Shown: positions 26,213 through 38,633 of the stretch, one piece after another
Position numbering within the stretch: the stretch's first letter is position 1
Layout of the letters: every line of letters starts with the position of its first letter
Origin: Wuchereria bancrofti
Taxonomy: Eukaryota; Nematoda; Chromadorea; Rhabditida; Onchocercidae
NCBI GenBank assembly: GCA_005281725.1
Contig: SSBO01000012.1
Coordinates: 13,879,088-13,943,087 of the forward strand
Direction: 5' to 3'
DNA length: 64,000 nucleotides
The notes under the pieces: generated by a model
Seen by the model: only the letters and a program-made list of their open reading frames with translations
Databases searched by the model: none
Told to the model about the DNA's origin: nothing
Position numbers and translations under genes: made by a program

Positions 26213-28192
26213 CTTAAAAAAATGTAATCACTAGAAATGTGTATAATTTATCTATCTGATGTTTGTTTTAAGTAAAACTTTATTCCATCAACAATATTCC
26301 TTCAATCAAAAAATTTAACTTTTCTAATAGAAATTCATTTTTAATATATAAAAAAGATTTATATATTAAAAATGAATTTTTATTAGGAATAATAATAAAA
26401 ATGAATTTACTTTTGCTCCTAACATTTCAAATGATTAAGTTTTTTCTTCTGTAAAAACTCACATGATATGAAATCGAAATTGCATTTAATGAAATATATT
26501 ATTGGAATAAAATATGATATAAACTAATAGGATGAATTTAAATGGAACACTTTCCTAATTAAGTATTCAAATCTTAGCTTAATATTTAGGCCTAGTAATT
26601 TTTTCCTTTCTGGAAATTAATTTATTAAATAATTAATTACAAGTTATATATGTCTATGTTCTGTAGTTCCCTCAAAATTAAGCCATAAAATCTATTTGCA
26701 TTAATTAAAAAAAAAATTTGAGCAAAAAGTAAAAATTTTAACCGAAAAATAATTGGTTAAATTACTAATTACTTTCATAATTGTGCAAAAAAATGGGAAT
26801 GGGCGAAATTTCATATGTGTTTTAAATAATAAAACTTTAGTGCAAATTACAAATGGACAGTAAATTTTAAAGAGATAGAAAGAAAAAAGCAACAAAATTA
26901 AATACAATCCAATTTTATTTAGATAGAAAGAAAGATGAACAAGCAAATCTTTTTTTCTTTTAATTATATTTTAAACCAAAAATAGTAGAAAAAAATAGTA
27001 TAATATAATTTAAAATAGTATAATAATTTAAGTATACTTGTGAATTTATTTCTTTCTTTAACATATTCCTCGTTCAATTTTTGTTTCACACTTTAGTTTA
27101 CAACCTTATTCCATCAAAATTTCTACAACATAATATTGCAATGAATTTAATAAATTGAAAAAAAGAAAACATAAATAATAATAATTTTTTTAATTAATAC
27201 CTATCATTTTATATCTTTCATTCACAGTCATCTATTTCTGAACGAAAAAAATTTTTGTTGCTTTTTTTTTATCAATGATGATTTGATTTTCAGTTTAAAT
27301 TGCGCCCTATTTTTAAATAATCTAAAATTTTTTTTTTTAAAAAAAAAAGAAGGAAAAAAATCTTTGCAAATGATATTAAATTGGAATATTTTTGCAATTA
27401 ACTTTAATTCGACAACTAGAAAGTAAGTCAACGATTCCAATAAATTAAGATTAATGTTATGGAAAAGACTGATTGGAATGTGTCCTACCGTATGTTAATG
27501 AATACAAATGAAATTTGATGTATTATCAGTCACTATTTGTACTATTTTAATTTATATGGAAATTATAGAAATTAAAAAGAAAAAGAAAAATGCAATTCAT
27601 ATAAGAAAAAAATTTAATTAAGTAAAAAATTTCATATGCTATATGAATAAAATTAAAATCCAAAATGTAAAAATTGAAATGATTGCTGTGTGGAATTTTT
27701 AATTTCATTTGAATCAGAAAATCGAGTAAAAAAATGCATTTGTTGCCAATTATAAAAGTTGAAATTTTTCAGTGGATACAAAACTTTTAATTTAAAAAAA
27801 ATTTTTTTTAATATGTTAAATTTCGAGGCAACTTAGCTTAAAAAGTAGATAAAGACAATAAAAAAATAAGAATTTATTGATTAATTCAACAAGTCTAACA
27901 CTTTAAATCACGAACAAAATAATAAATTTGAATTTGAATGTGTAATATTGAAATCTTTGAAAGCATAAACAATCGTGATCCTCAAATTTGCATAGTTGTA
28001 TATTACGGACGTGGTCGTATGCAACGGGTTATTAGCAGCTTGTTACGGTTGCTTTTGAGCACTTTGTCTGATTTCCGTACGGTTTAGCTGTGTGTGTTAA
28101 GTTTGCAAGCACGTTAGTTGTTAAAATTATAATATAAATTTAATTAAATAGTTCACAAAATACAAATTAGTCATTGTTTACAGTATCAAACG
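26213..28192. other. Divergent intergenic region (kinase / epsilon-COP)
   Basis: It must hold the unlocated first exon(s) of the minus-strand kinase and the promoter of the plus-strand epsilon-COP gene. Sequence is AT-rich except 28000-28120, a GC-richer stretch (TTACGGACGTGG, CAACGGG, CCGTACGG) likely to be the epsilon-COP promoter. A TTGTTTACAG acceptor ends at 28183. Confidence 0.55.
26331..26379. repeat. Short perfect inverted repeat upstream of kinase exons
   Basis: Arms 26331-26352 and 26358-26379 are exact 22-base reverse complements around AAAGA. A similar perfect palindrome with 15-base arms lies at about 23534-23566 in another intron of the same gene. Confidence 0.85.
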
Positions 28193-30842
28193 ATGATGAC
28201 TAAAGCTAATGATGACGTGGATCATTTATTCGAAGTACGTAATAATTTCTACCTTGGAGCATACCAAAATTGTATTAATGAGGCACAAGTGAGCTTTTTC
28301 ATCATTTGAATTATCTGCCAATATTTTCCATAACTTAAGCTTTTAATGATTTCATTGTGATAACAGTACACGAAATTTGATCGATTTATGATGGAAGTAT
28401 CTATGAGTTCTTATGTTACCGATAAAATAGTGAAATTCGACTGACATTTGAGTCTCTCGTAATGTTCCATTAAGCTTTACAGTTCTTCACAGTTCAGTTC
28501 GGTTAAGCTTTTCAGCTAACATATCACTGCTATCATGGAGTTAGGAAACCTTTTGAAAAAAGCTTGAAGTTTTTATAAATGTGAGTATATATATACGTTT
28601 TACACTTCATAACAACTGTTGAATAAATTTCAGCATATTTATGATGAGAATTTTATTTCAGTAATTAAGAGTTATGTCTTATTTAGCACATACTGACACA
28701 ATTGCTTTCCTTTTTCTCTTTTCTTTTTTCAATAATAAGGGTCAATCGTATTTGTAGAATTTACGAGTGAAAGAGGAAAATGATAAACTGTTGAAGGATG
28801 TCTATATGTACAGAGCATATCTTGCGCAAAATAAACCAAATTTAGTGCTGAGTGAAATTGAAAAAAGTTCAACTTCACCTGCTTTAAGAGCAGTACGACG
28901 TTTTGCGGATTATTTAGCCAACCCAGATAAAAGGTAAATAAAAGAATAATTTCTGAAAGAAGAAGGAGTGTTTAAAATAAAGTAAAATATTTAGATGAAG
29001 AATGATTGACAGTATTTTTTTTTTTTTAAAGAAAGAGGATGTGAAAGTTATAATTTGGTTTCTGGTGGTGGTTATTTGTAAACTGGAGTCGATTTCGTTT
29101 TCGTTGAAGATCTGTGAAGCTTTCTCAACTTTTAATATGTATATGTATTTGTTGTAGTATCCTGCAGTTAGGAAGGAATGATAGATACTTTTTAACGTTC
29201 TTTAAATGGTATTCTTTGGATCTTTGAGAACCTAGTCAATTATATACTCTCGAATTTTACAAAATCTATTATAATTGGAAGATTTCCCATTTACTAAAGA
29301 TCGCTAAAGTCACCGTAACGTTTTAATCAGTGTCAGAATTTTAATATACGCCTTCTAAAGTCAGAAAGGAATTCCTATGCTTTTATTTCTCATTTTATTA
29401 ATCGTGCATCTTTTAGAGCAACGATAATGAAAGAATTTGAAACAGAGCTGAACGAAGAGATTCCTCACGACGAAACTGTTTTATTATTGGCGGCTCACAT
29501 GTATATTCGTGAACGAGTATGTATTTTTTTAATGTTTCCTTGTCTTCACCTATGAGGGTACCGTTAGTTTTCCTATTTTTTGCTTTGTTTGCTATGGTAG
29601 CAACTAGTAGTGATTCCGGAACTTTGAATTATGATGTAATTGTATCAAGTAAATACATTTTATCTTTATACATACTGATGTGTATGTTTCCTGTGAGCCG
29701 GAAAGTTTCATTCATATTCAAAAACACAATTGGGATTTTCAGCCGAAGGATCCTGACCGTAAAAAAGCTTAGCCTGTATAAGTAAGTTTAAGAATTAACG
29801 AAATCATTTATTAGACATTTCTGTGCACTTGATTTCTTAACGTAAGTTTTTCCTAGCTTCAGAATGTGGAAGAAGCATTACGCTTGCTCTATCAGTGTGA
29901 TTCTTTAGAAAGTAAAGCGTTGGCCGTGCAGTGTTTACTAAAGATTGATCGGGTAGATCTGGCTGCGAAAGAAATTAAAAAGATGCAAGAAATAGATGAA
30001 GATGCTACTATAACTCAGCTTGCCCTTGCTTGGGTCAATATCGCGCTTGTTAGTTTCTGTTGAATTGTGAAAATTCTAATGGTGCTCAGCCATTAATTTT
30101 CATACTGCATATGAAAGCTAATGTGAAAAAAAATTATCGGAATCTGCATCAGACAGCTTTCCGAGAGATAGGAGAGATGAAATGAATAAGTACGATATTC
30201 TGAAAATTATGTTTTATCGTTCATCAAGCATCTAGGATATACTTTCCAGGGGAAAGACAAATTGAAAGATGTATTTTATGCTTATCAAGAGATGATAGAT
30301 AAATATGGCGCAACAGCACTTTTACTAGTTGCTCAGTCATCAAGCCTGATTCAACAACAAAAATATGAGGAAGCGGAAAAATTACTTTTAGTTAGTTTAA
30401 ATTTGATTTCATAAAAAAAGCAGAGCTGCTATAATGAATCATGCTTAGTCATACATAAATAGAGTACGTCTTCGCACCTTCTGCATCGATAACTTTTTAG
30501 ACGACTTATTAGCTCCTACTGAAAGGACTTTTGCCAAGGAATATTGGGATACGTGTAAACAAATTTTTCCAGGAGGCACTGCAAAGAGATGCTAACAATG
30601 CAGAGGCTGTCATAAATTTGGTTGTTGTCAGCCAGTATCTCGGAAAAGCACCAGAAGTAAGCAGTCTTGTTGAAATATGTTTATCTATAATAGATCCCCG
30701 GGATAGAACGTAAATTGTATTTCAGGTTACGAATCGGTATATCAATCAGCTAAAGGAAGGCTTTCCAAATCATCAGTGGACTCTTGACTATATTGTTCGT
30801 GAGAAAGCTTTTGAGCGAGTTGCATTAGAAGAGGAGATTTGA
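28193..30842 (+). CDS. cope-1: Coatomer subunit epsilon (epsilon-COP)
   Basis: Exons 28193-28288, 28758-28933, 29417-29516, 29863-30048, 30250-30390, 30573-30656 and 30726-30842 join in phase to give 299 residues (human COPE is 308). Matching blocks: [20 protein letters not shown] at the N-terminus, [65 protein letters not shown] and [19 protein letters not shown]. This is an all-helical TPR-like subunit of the COPI coat that binds alpha-COP and acts in Golgi-to-ER transport (family knowledge). An acceptor ends at 28183, ten bases before the ATG, fitting trans-splicing. Exon 4 has two in-frame acceptors six bases apart (ending at 29856 and 29862), which would add or drop Leu-Gln. AATAAA occurs at about 31146. 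Part of this gene occurs again at 59213-60152. Confidence 0.93.
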
Positions 30843-32572
30843 ATTTCTTTATCCACTCATTTTTCCTGTGATCAGTTAATAATTTATTCACATTACGAAG
30901 TTGCAAAGATAAATCTCTTAGCAACAGTTATTATGTGAGTATTTCAATCGAGTGGCCAGAATATCTACGGCAGATGCTGCGCTTTACTTGTGTGTTGGAT
31001 CGAGCTGTGGCTGAGCAGAGCGTGTTTTTCGAGACCCCATCCAGTTTAATCTCATTTTCACAAGTATTAGAGCACGAAAGTAATGCATAAGTCCGTTAAC
31101 CCTCGTATTCATTCCCTTCATTATACAAAATGCAGTTATTGCTAAATAAAAAAGTTCGGGCAGAAAACACTGGGGAATTTGAGTAATACGGAAGCAGGAA
31201 GTACTGCAATAAAAAAAATACGAAGTGAAAGGTCAGAAAACTAGGTTGGGGAGCATCATATACACGCAGCTGTCAGTATGTGAAGAAGTGATGTTACTGT
31301 ATAAATGAAATCTTTTCTATTTAAATATTCTAGTAGGGAACCCGAAATTGCATGCTAAATTGAAGGACCCATACCGGCGCCAGAAGCGACACTATGGGAT
31401 ATGTAGTGTTCTTATTCAGTATAATTGAATGATGTATGTTCGGGGAACAGTAAGACTTCTTAAAAGTTCGAAAATTCTCGAAATTTTTCCAAACTCCAAT
31501 TTGTTAGATCATTTTGCCGAACAACTTTGCCTTGGTTACAAAAGAATGATCTACCTGACTGGATTGTATTGATAGGAGACTAATTTCCATGCCTATTTTT
31601 TTTTCTTAACCCGTCTGATTATTTTTTGGAGATTTTCAATCCTCAAATTCCAGAAGAAATATACTTACAAAAAACTTTTTGAAGGCAGTTACAGCAACAA
31701 CTAAACATTATGGATATAACGGAAGAGAAGGAAAGGTCTTTGTTGACATATACCAGTAAGCACATCTCGCAAAGTGAATAAACATCACTTTCAGTTGGAG
31801 TAAACTGGGCAGCAGAAAGTAAATAACGGTTTAAAATAAGCATAGGAGTAGCAACAGTAGCAGTTTATAGCGGAAGTATTAATATTAATGATTGAGGAAA
31901 ATAGATATCCACGAAACTAAATAAAACTATAAAAAGAGAAAGCGATACCTCAACAATTCCATCAATTTATGCAGTAACTGAAAGTGAAATGGCCCGAACT
32001 CCACTTATAGATAACAACAATATATGGTTTCGAGATAAACATGTAAACCGAACCAAATAAAACAGAGAAATTTATAGCATAAGATTTTTTTTGCTTAATG
32101 ATAACGCGCATAAAATGCTATTAAGGACCAGATATGTTAAATCCAGAAATTCAAATACTGAGCATTTCAATTTATAAAATGAAAAAATATGCACAAGATA
32201 ACATTTTAAGCCAACTGAACAAGCAATGTTAACAACTTGGAGCTCTTTACTAGGTAAAAAATTTCATGAAATACTATCGTAACTCGATTTGTTAGCACGA
32301 ACGTGACTTAGAAGTACCGGGAGGGGTTAATATATAATACACTTCGAATTATGCTTAAACAGATAAATACAGAAAAGTCAGTATTATCCAGTTAACAACA
32401 TCAACCTAAGACAACATCCAATTATGACAAAAAAAAATCCCTTATTTTACCGTACCAAGCAAAACCGACCTAGAATCCAGTTTATTTATTTTGAAATAAT
32501 AAATGATCTAAGCTCATTCAATTTCACACCGAACAAAAAAATAACAGTGCTATCCCATCTTAATGAGGCTCA
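30843..32572. other. Interval between epsilon-COP and TOCA 3' ends, with coding-like segments
   Basis: Not empty. An acceptor-like TTTTTCCTGTGATCAG ends at 30875, 33 bases after the epsilon-COP stop, and is followed by a frame open from 30876 to a GTAATG donor-like site at 31079 (contains SIEWPEYLRQMLRFTCVLD). Another stretch at about 31334-31415 (contains DPYRRQKRHYG) is open in both duplicates. At 31640-31830 lies a sequence whose counterpart at 60908-61105 is an intact exon-like frame, but here it is broken. I could not assemble a complete gene. TTTATT at about 32480 is a minus-strand AATAAA for TOCA. Confidence 0.4.
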
Positions 32573-35500
32573 CTAATCAGGATACCACCTACACTGTAAG
32601 TAAGATGTAGGGACGAAACCCTCACGCGCCGACGAAACATGCCTAACTCGAGTCCAACCATCTCCTTCATCTCGTTCTAACAGTATCATTTCATCGTCTT
32701 CTTCCATAGACATTGTCCCCTCACTGCCACCTTCAAATGCATATAATGCAGTGCACGTGCCTAACGCTGGCATGTCGCATTCTTCGTACAGTTCTGACTT
32801 TTCCACTACTGTTGCTTCTAAATTACCAATTAATCATCGAAATTTAAACTAACAATTACTACTGAAACTTGTCTTATCCCAATATTATTATCCCACCCTT
32901 TCACCGGACGATGGAGTCGGTGCAATGAGCACAATATTTTTGGAGATTTTTTAAAAATCTAAATTTTATTCCCTCCTTCATATACTGTGATGCGTATAAC
33001 AAAGAGTATTTTCTTTAAAAAAAAAGTAACAATTATTAATCAACTAATCACTTTCCAATCAGAATTAAAAGATTAAGTTTGTTCAAGCTAGAAAATATTA
33101 GTTAACTTTCTTAAAATCCAGAACACTAGTACAAGAATTAGGGGCTGAATCGAACTATATTGCCTTCACTAGAAGAAATCGAATGTTTTCAATGGCTTTG
33201 AAAAACAAAGTGAAATGAAGCAAACTTTTTGTGGGTTTGGGTGAAGTTGCTTTCTGATGATCAGTGATAGGAATTGAACCATCAGACGAAATCGACTCTT
33301 CTGAATAAGATGAACGATGAATATTAACTGTAGTATTCGAGGCTGCTATCTGACGTGGAGAGGACTGTGAAGGCGTACTCAATCCTAACTGACACGGAGG
33401 AGGTCTCGTTGAAGATTCCGATCTATAAAGGATAATATAACGATTTTTCTTTGATCAACAGTAGGAACCTTAAAGGGATCTGATTAAAGGCATCTGATAT
33501 ACATGAATGTTTTCGAGTCCTCTAAACATGTCCAAGGAACGACAGTTATGTAGCTTCAGAATTGTTTGCACAATTTACTTTTTTCTGTTCGCCAAACAAG
33601 GAACTTTCTAGTGACCTGGACTGTGCAGCTGCGAAAATCATAAAATAGTGTTCAATATACTTTAAACAATATTTTTAAGTTCAATATTTTAAAAGTGTTC
33701 AATATTTAAATAAAATAGTGTTCAATATATTTTAAAAATAGTGTTCAATATAGTGTTCAATTTTACTATATCACTGGTTCCCAGTGAATATTTAGCTGAT
33801 GAAATATCATGCTAAGAAAAGGGTTGTTTCATGATCTTTCTATAATCGTGAACGATAACTATCATCACGATTGGACTATGAACATACGTGACAATCGATA
33901 TCGGTATATTCAGTTCGGTTTCCGCTTCTGACAACATTGCCTGAAACGAACATATGAATTACACATAATCCTTACAAGTACTAATGCCCTTTGCTCTTAC
34001 ACAGAAATTTTACTCCTCTGTACTGAACATTAATATGAGCAAAAAATAGGTTGAATTAAATCCTGCATAAAACGGAACTGTGTTATAGAAGCTAAAAAGC
34101 AAATCGGATTGTTAAATCCTGATAAATGGAAAAAACAAATCATAAAAGGGAAGAACATACTTTATACTTTGCTAGTTGCTGGTTTAGAACTTCACATTTC
34201 TTCGTATAAATTACAATTTCCGAATCCACATCACTTGCATTACCTAATTTTGGATTGTCTCTGTAAATCAGCCACATATTTATTTAAGTTGAAAAAGTGG
34301 AAAAAAAAATAAACAATAAAAATGGAAGACAAAACCAATGATCAATAGGTGATTTTAATAACCACGTAAGTCTGACAAAGTATTTTTCTAATTTAAATTT
34401 AACTTATGAAAATTATGAAATAGTCCATTAACAACGTACTTATAAACTTGCAACATTTTCGCAGCACCTTCACGACTCTGTTGATTTTTTGCGATTTCTT
34501 TTCCAATATTTTCAATTTCATGTTGCAATCTTCGGCACCTTTGCTGTGGTGGATAAGAGCGAAAGTCAATGGTACGGTCCTAAATTGAAATCCACTAACT
34601 GATGAAAAACAATGTTTAAAACAAATGTTGCGAGATACCAATATTACGTTATAGTAAAAACCCGATTTTGTTGCCCAGAAGATCGTCTTTATCAGCAAAA
34701 CACAGTATCGTGAATTTATTGCAAATTTAGTGTATACTTCGGCTATGAAAACTTAGTTGATGACAAATGATTTATATATGTTGATTTGTTTGGCCGGANN
34801 NNNNNNNNNNNNNNNNNNATATTACGTTATAGTAAAAACCCGATTTTGTTGCCCAGAAGATCGTCTTTATCAGCAAAACACAGTATCGTGAATTTATTGC
34901 AAATTTAGTGTATACTTCGGCTATGAAAACTTAGTTGATGACAAATGATTTATATATGTTGATTTGTTTGGCCGGACTGGCTATATTTCCATATCTCTGA
35001 AAGAGATGATCTAACAAGTTCTCTTCCTGAATAGCGAATCACGAGATTTCTTCGTCAGGCCATTCGATATGGATCAATCTCATCCAAACATTTTAATCTA
35101 CCTAATTCATACTCTAAAGGCAATTAATCCTTAATTTAAACAGTCGTGTCGAATACTAAACCAGAATTAAAACAACCTTTCTTGAATGATTATTGCCTCG
35201 AAAAAGTCCTATACTAGGTTTTCGATTGATTCGTACCATCGAACCATTTTTTGTTGGCCGTTTCATTGTCTCCACACTACTCGTACCTTCACTGGTAATA
35301 ACTGCTGACGGACAGCCGAAATCTTCGAAAGTGAACGGCTGAGGATGTGCATAGCCCGATCTGCAACAAATAGCACGATGATTCAAACAAACGATATCTC
35401 TTACAAAACTCATTTTTAAATAAAAAATGATAACAAATTTTAATGACAGCAGACCTGAAGAGGTTCAAACTAAGTGACTGAATAAATAAACATTAACAAT

Positions 35501-38500
35501 ACCATTTGACCTGTGTAATATTAAATAATGGTATAATTCTTTACAACTTTAGATCTTCCTTTGAATACATAATTGTTTAACCGAGCTTTTGTAAAATTCA
35601 AGAAAAACAAACCTGTAATGCTCAACAACACTAGCACTATCGTTCAAAGGTGATATTGACTGAGCAGCTTTTTTCATATCATCGTAGCATCGTTGGATTA
35701 TATTCATCACTCTAGTTTCCGCCTCGATACTTTGCAACATCAATGATTTAGTTTCGCTTATTCGCTCCTCATCGACTGTTCTCAAACGCTGCAATTTCCA
35801 CACAATCATTTATCGCATGTATTTAGCTTATATCGAAATGCAAATTCTCACAAAAAAACCAAGATGAAACACATTTTTAACAAGAATGTTTTTTAATTGA
35901 AACCTTTTCATACCTAAATCATTCAAAATGACAACAGTGTATCGATGGTGAGAATTAATTCGTTTCTTAACTCCTCACCTTACTTTGGAAAGGAAAGATT
36001 AAAATTTCTTGCTGCATGAGTAGAAAAACAAGCTTAATTGTAAAATAACTACAACAAAAATGAAAAACATTGAAGACACCAAAAACAATTATAAACCTCC
36101 AGTATCTGTGGTAACAGTTGATTGTAGTGTTGATGCTGCTGCTGATTGGCAGCCTGCAATGCGTGTGCATAATTTTGTTTCGCATCTTCACATATTTGTG
36201 TCCTTTGCATCGCGTTATTTTTGGCTCTTTCCAAGTCTGCCCGTGAAAGGTCCATATTCTTTTCAGCCTTGTCGTACTTTAAATGAGCCACTTCAGCATC
36301 TTTGAATGTCTTGCTATAAAACCAAAATTTCCAAATACAACAAGTCATACTCAAGCATAAAATTTTCAAATATAAGCCAAACTAATAATTTCTCCAACTT
36401 CTTATGATTTCTCAGTTAATACTCTACCCGTTAATATTACTTTCCACCCGATAACCTCAATAATTATAACCCCATTCTAATGAATAAAGAAAACTATATT
36501 AAGTGCAGGATAAGGGGAAGACTACTTAGCTATTCAATATTGAGTTTGCAGCAGCAGTTAAACTTCCAAAATGACTACTTATCATCAATTTATTTCGTTT
36601 AACTTATTCACCAGGGAAAAACAAANAAATAAACATTAACAATACCATTTGACCTGTGTAATATTAAATAATGGTATAATTCTTTACAACTTTAGATCTT
36701 CCTTTGCATATACAACTGTTTAACCAAAATTTTGTAAAATTCAAGAAAGACAAACCTGTAATGCTCAACAACATTAGCGCTATCGTTCAAAGGTGATATT
36801 GACTGAGCAGCTTTTTTCATATCATCGTAGCATCGTTGGATTATATTCATCACCCTAGTTTCCGCTTCGATACTTTGCAACATCAATGATTTAGTTTCGC
36901 TTATTCGCTCCTCATCGACTGTTCTCAAACGCTGCAATTTCCACACATTTAAATCGAAATACAAATCCTCACAAAAAGTCAAGATGAAACACATTTTTAA
37001 CAAGAATGTTTTTTAATTGAAACCTTTTCATACCTAAATCATTCAAAATGACAACAGTGTATCGATGGTGAGAATTAATTCGTTTCTTAACTCCTCACCT
37101 TACTTTGGAAAGGAAAGATTAAAATTTCTTGCTGCATGAGTAGAAAAACAAGCTTAGTTGTAAAATAACTACAACAAAAATGAAAAAACACTGAAGGCAT
37201 CAAAAACGACTATAAACCTCCAGTATCTGTGGTAACAATTGATTGTAGTGTTGATGCTGCTGCTGATTGGCAGCCTGCAATGCGTGTGCATAATTTTGTT
37301 TCGCATCTTCACATATTTGCGTCCTTTGCATAGCGTTATTTTTGGCTCTTTCCAGGTCTGCCCGTGAAAGATCCATATTCTTTTCAGCCTTGTCGTACTT
37401 TAGATGAGCCATTTCAGCATCTTTGAATGTCTTGCTATAAACCAAAATTTTCAAATACAATAAGCATACTCAAGCATAGAATTTTTAAATACAAGTCAAA
37501 CTAATACTTAATTTCTCCAATTTTTCCTTATGACTTCTCAATTAATACTCTAGCCGTTAATATTGCTTTCCACCCGATAATCTCAATAATTATAACCCCA
37601 TATTAATGAATAAAGAAAACTATATTAAGTACGGGAAGACTACTTAGCTATTCAATATTAATGATGCAGCAGTTACGCTTCCAAAATGATTACTTATCAT
37701 CAAGTTATTTCGTTTAACTTATTAAACAGGAAAAAACAAAGAATGTACCAATAATTCTTTTGAAACTTGAACATATTATCAATGGAAGCATTCAGGACAT
37801 CATTAATAATATGCAGCTCATTTAGATGATTTTTACGGGCTGCGCGAAGTGCAGCACATTTTGTCAATAAAGCTGGGTGAATATCCTTCCGCAGACCTTC
37901 CGCAATAACCTGCAATTATCGACAGGCAATCCTAAGATTAGTACAAGTGCAAAAATTGAAGAATTTTTGATTTTCTTTTAAAGTATAACCAATTTCATGC
38001 AATATTCATATGAAATTGACCAATTCACAGGGAAGAAACAAAATACAACTATAATCAGAGAACGAAATAATCTTATTTACGCAGAAATCTTGATATCGAA
38101 ATAACCTCGTGTTGACCGGCAAGACTTTCAATTTCATGTAGGATGGAATGAAACGAACTAACAAATGTATAAGCTTTGGTTAACTCTTCATCTTCTTTTT
38201 TCTTCCCCAAATTCTTTTTTACCAAAGCTCTGAAAAGACAATAACATTTTCAGATTTGAGATGCTACATAGAGGGCAGAAATGAGATAGCTGTTTGAAAC
38301 AAATAAAGACGGAAAAAGACACAGATATGGGATATTTAAATAATAAACACCAATTAAAAAGAACCTCAATCTGGCCGCGTATTCATCTTCAATCGCGGCT
38401 CTTTCTTTCAGAAACATTCCATATTTCTCCAAATTTTCAATACCTTTTTGTGTATGAGAAGCCAAAATGTCTATCTGATCCTAAATTAAGCAATTTTTAA

Positions 38501-38628
38501 TTAATTTGTCAAAACTTAATTATTTCTTTTTTAATACTTCGCTTTTTTTCTTTTAAATATTTTTCAATTTTACAAAATATATTTTTTACCCATAAATCGG
38601 CCCAACTTGCCGTAGTGGATGTATCCAT
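32573..38628 (-). CDS. TOCA/CIP4/FNBP1-type F-BAR, HR1 and SH3 protein
   Basis: Exons in transcript order: 38628-38590, 38480-38365, 38229-38106, 37909-37749, 37434-37218, 36931-36756, 35360-35177, 34579-34440, 34260-34161, 33940-33888, 33422-33226, 32817-32573. Using one copy of each duplicated exon this gives exactly 583 residues; C. elegans TOCA-1 and TOCA-2 are about 600. Residues 1-285 are an F-BAR domain ([33 protein letters not shown]-like [16 protein letters not shown]). Residues 345-420 are an HR1 coiled coil ([30 protein letters not shown]), the CDC42-binding module. A Ser/Pro linker follows, then a C-terminal SH3 ([35 protein letters not shown]). The family links CDC42 to WASP/actin and bends membranes in endocytosis. 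An acceptor ends three bases before the ATG. Exons at 36313-36097 and 35788-35613 are second copies of two F-BAR exons. Confidence 0.92.
34641..34976. repeat. Identical 158-bp sequence on both sides of a 20-N gap
   Basis: 34641-34798 and 34819-34976 are the same 158 bases, separated only by Ns. Two contig ends overlap but were not merged, so the gap is probably not real. It lies in a TOCA intron and does not affect exons. Confidence 0.9.
35482..37740. repeat. Tandem copies of a 1.1-kb block with two TOCA exons, joined by an N
   Basis: 35482-36625 and 36627-37740 align end to end at roughly 95% by eye. Each holds one copy of the 217-nt exon (36097-36313; 37218-37434) and the 176-nt exon (35613-35788; 36756-36931). 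Exon sequence is nearly the same (AEVAHLK versus [16 protein letters not shown] versus SANVVEHYR), while introns differ by small indels. The junction is a single N at 36626. Either two haplotypes placed in tandem or a true exon duplication; the former is more likely. Confidence 0.85.
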
Positions 38629-38633
38629 TATCT

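Noticed and set aside
30742..30924. Minus-strand 60-codon frame (and its copy at 60052)
   Set aside because: Antisense shadow of the last epsilon-COP exon.
33586..33635. Extra TOCA exon candidate in the linker
   Set aside because: Its length (50 nt; 47 nt in the second copy) breaks the phase, while skipping it gives perfect phase in both copies.
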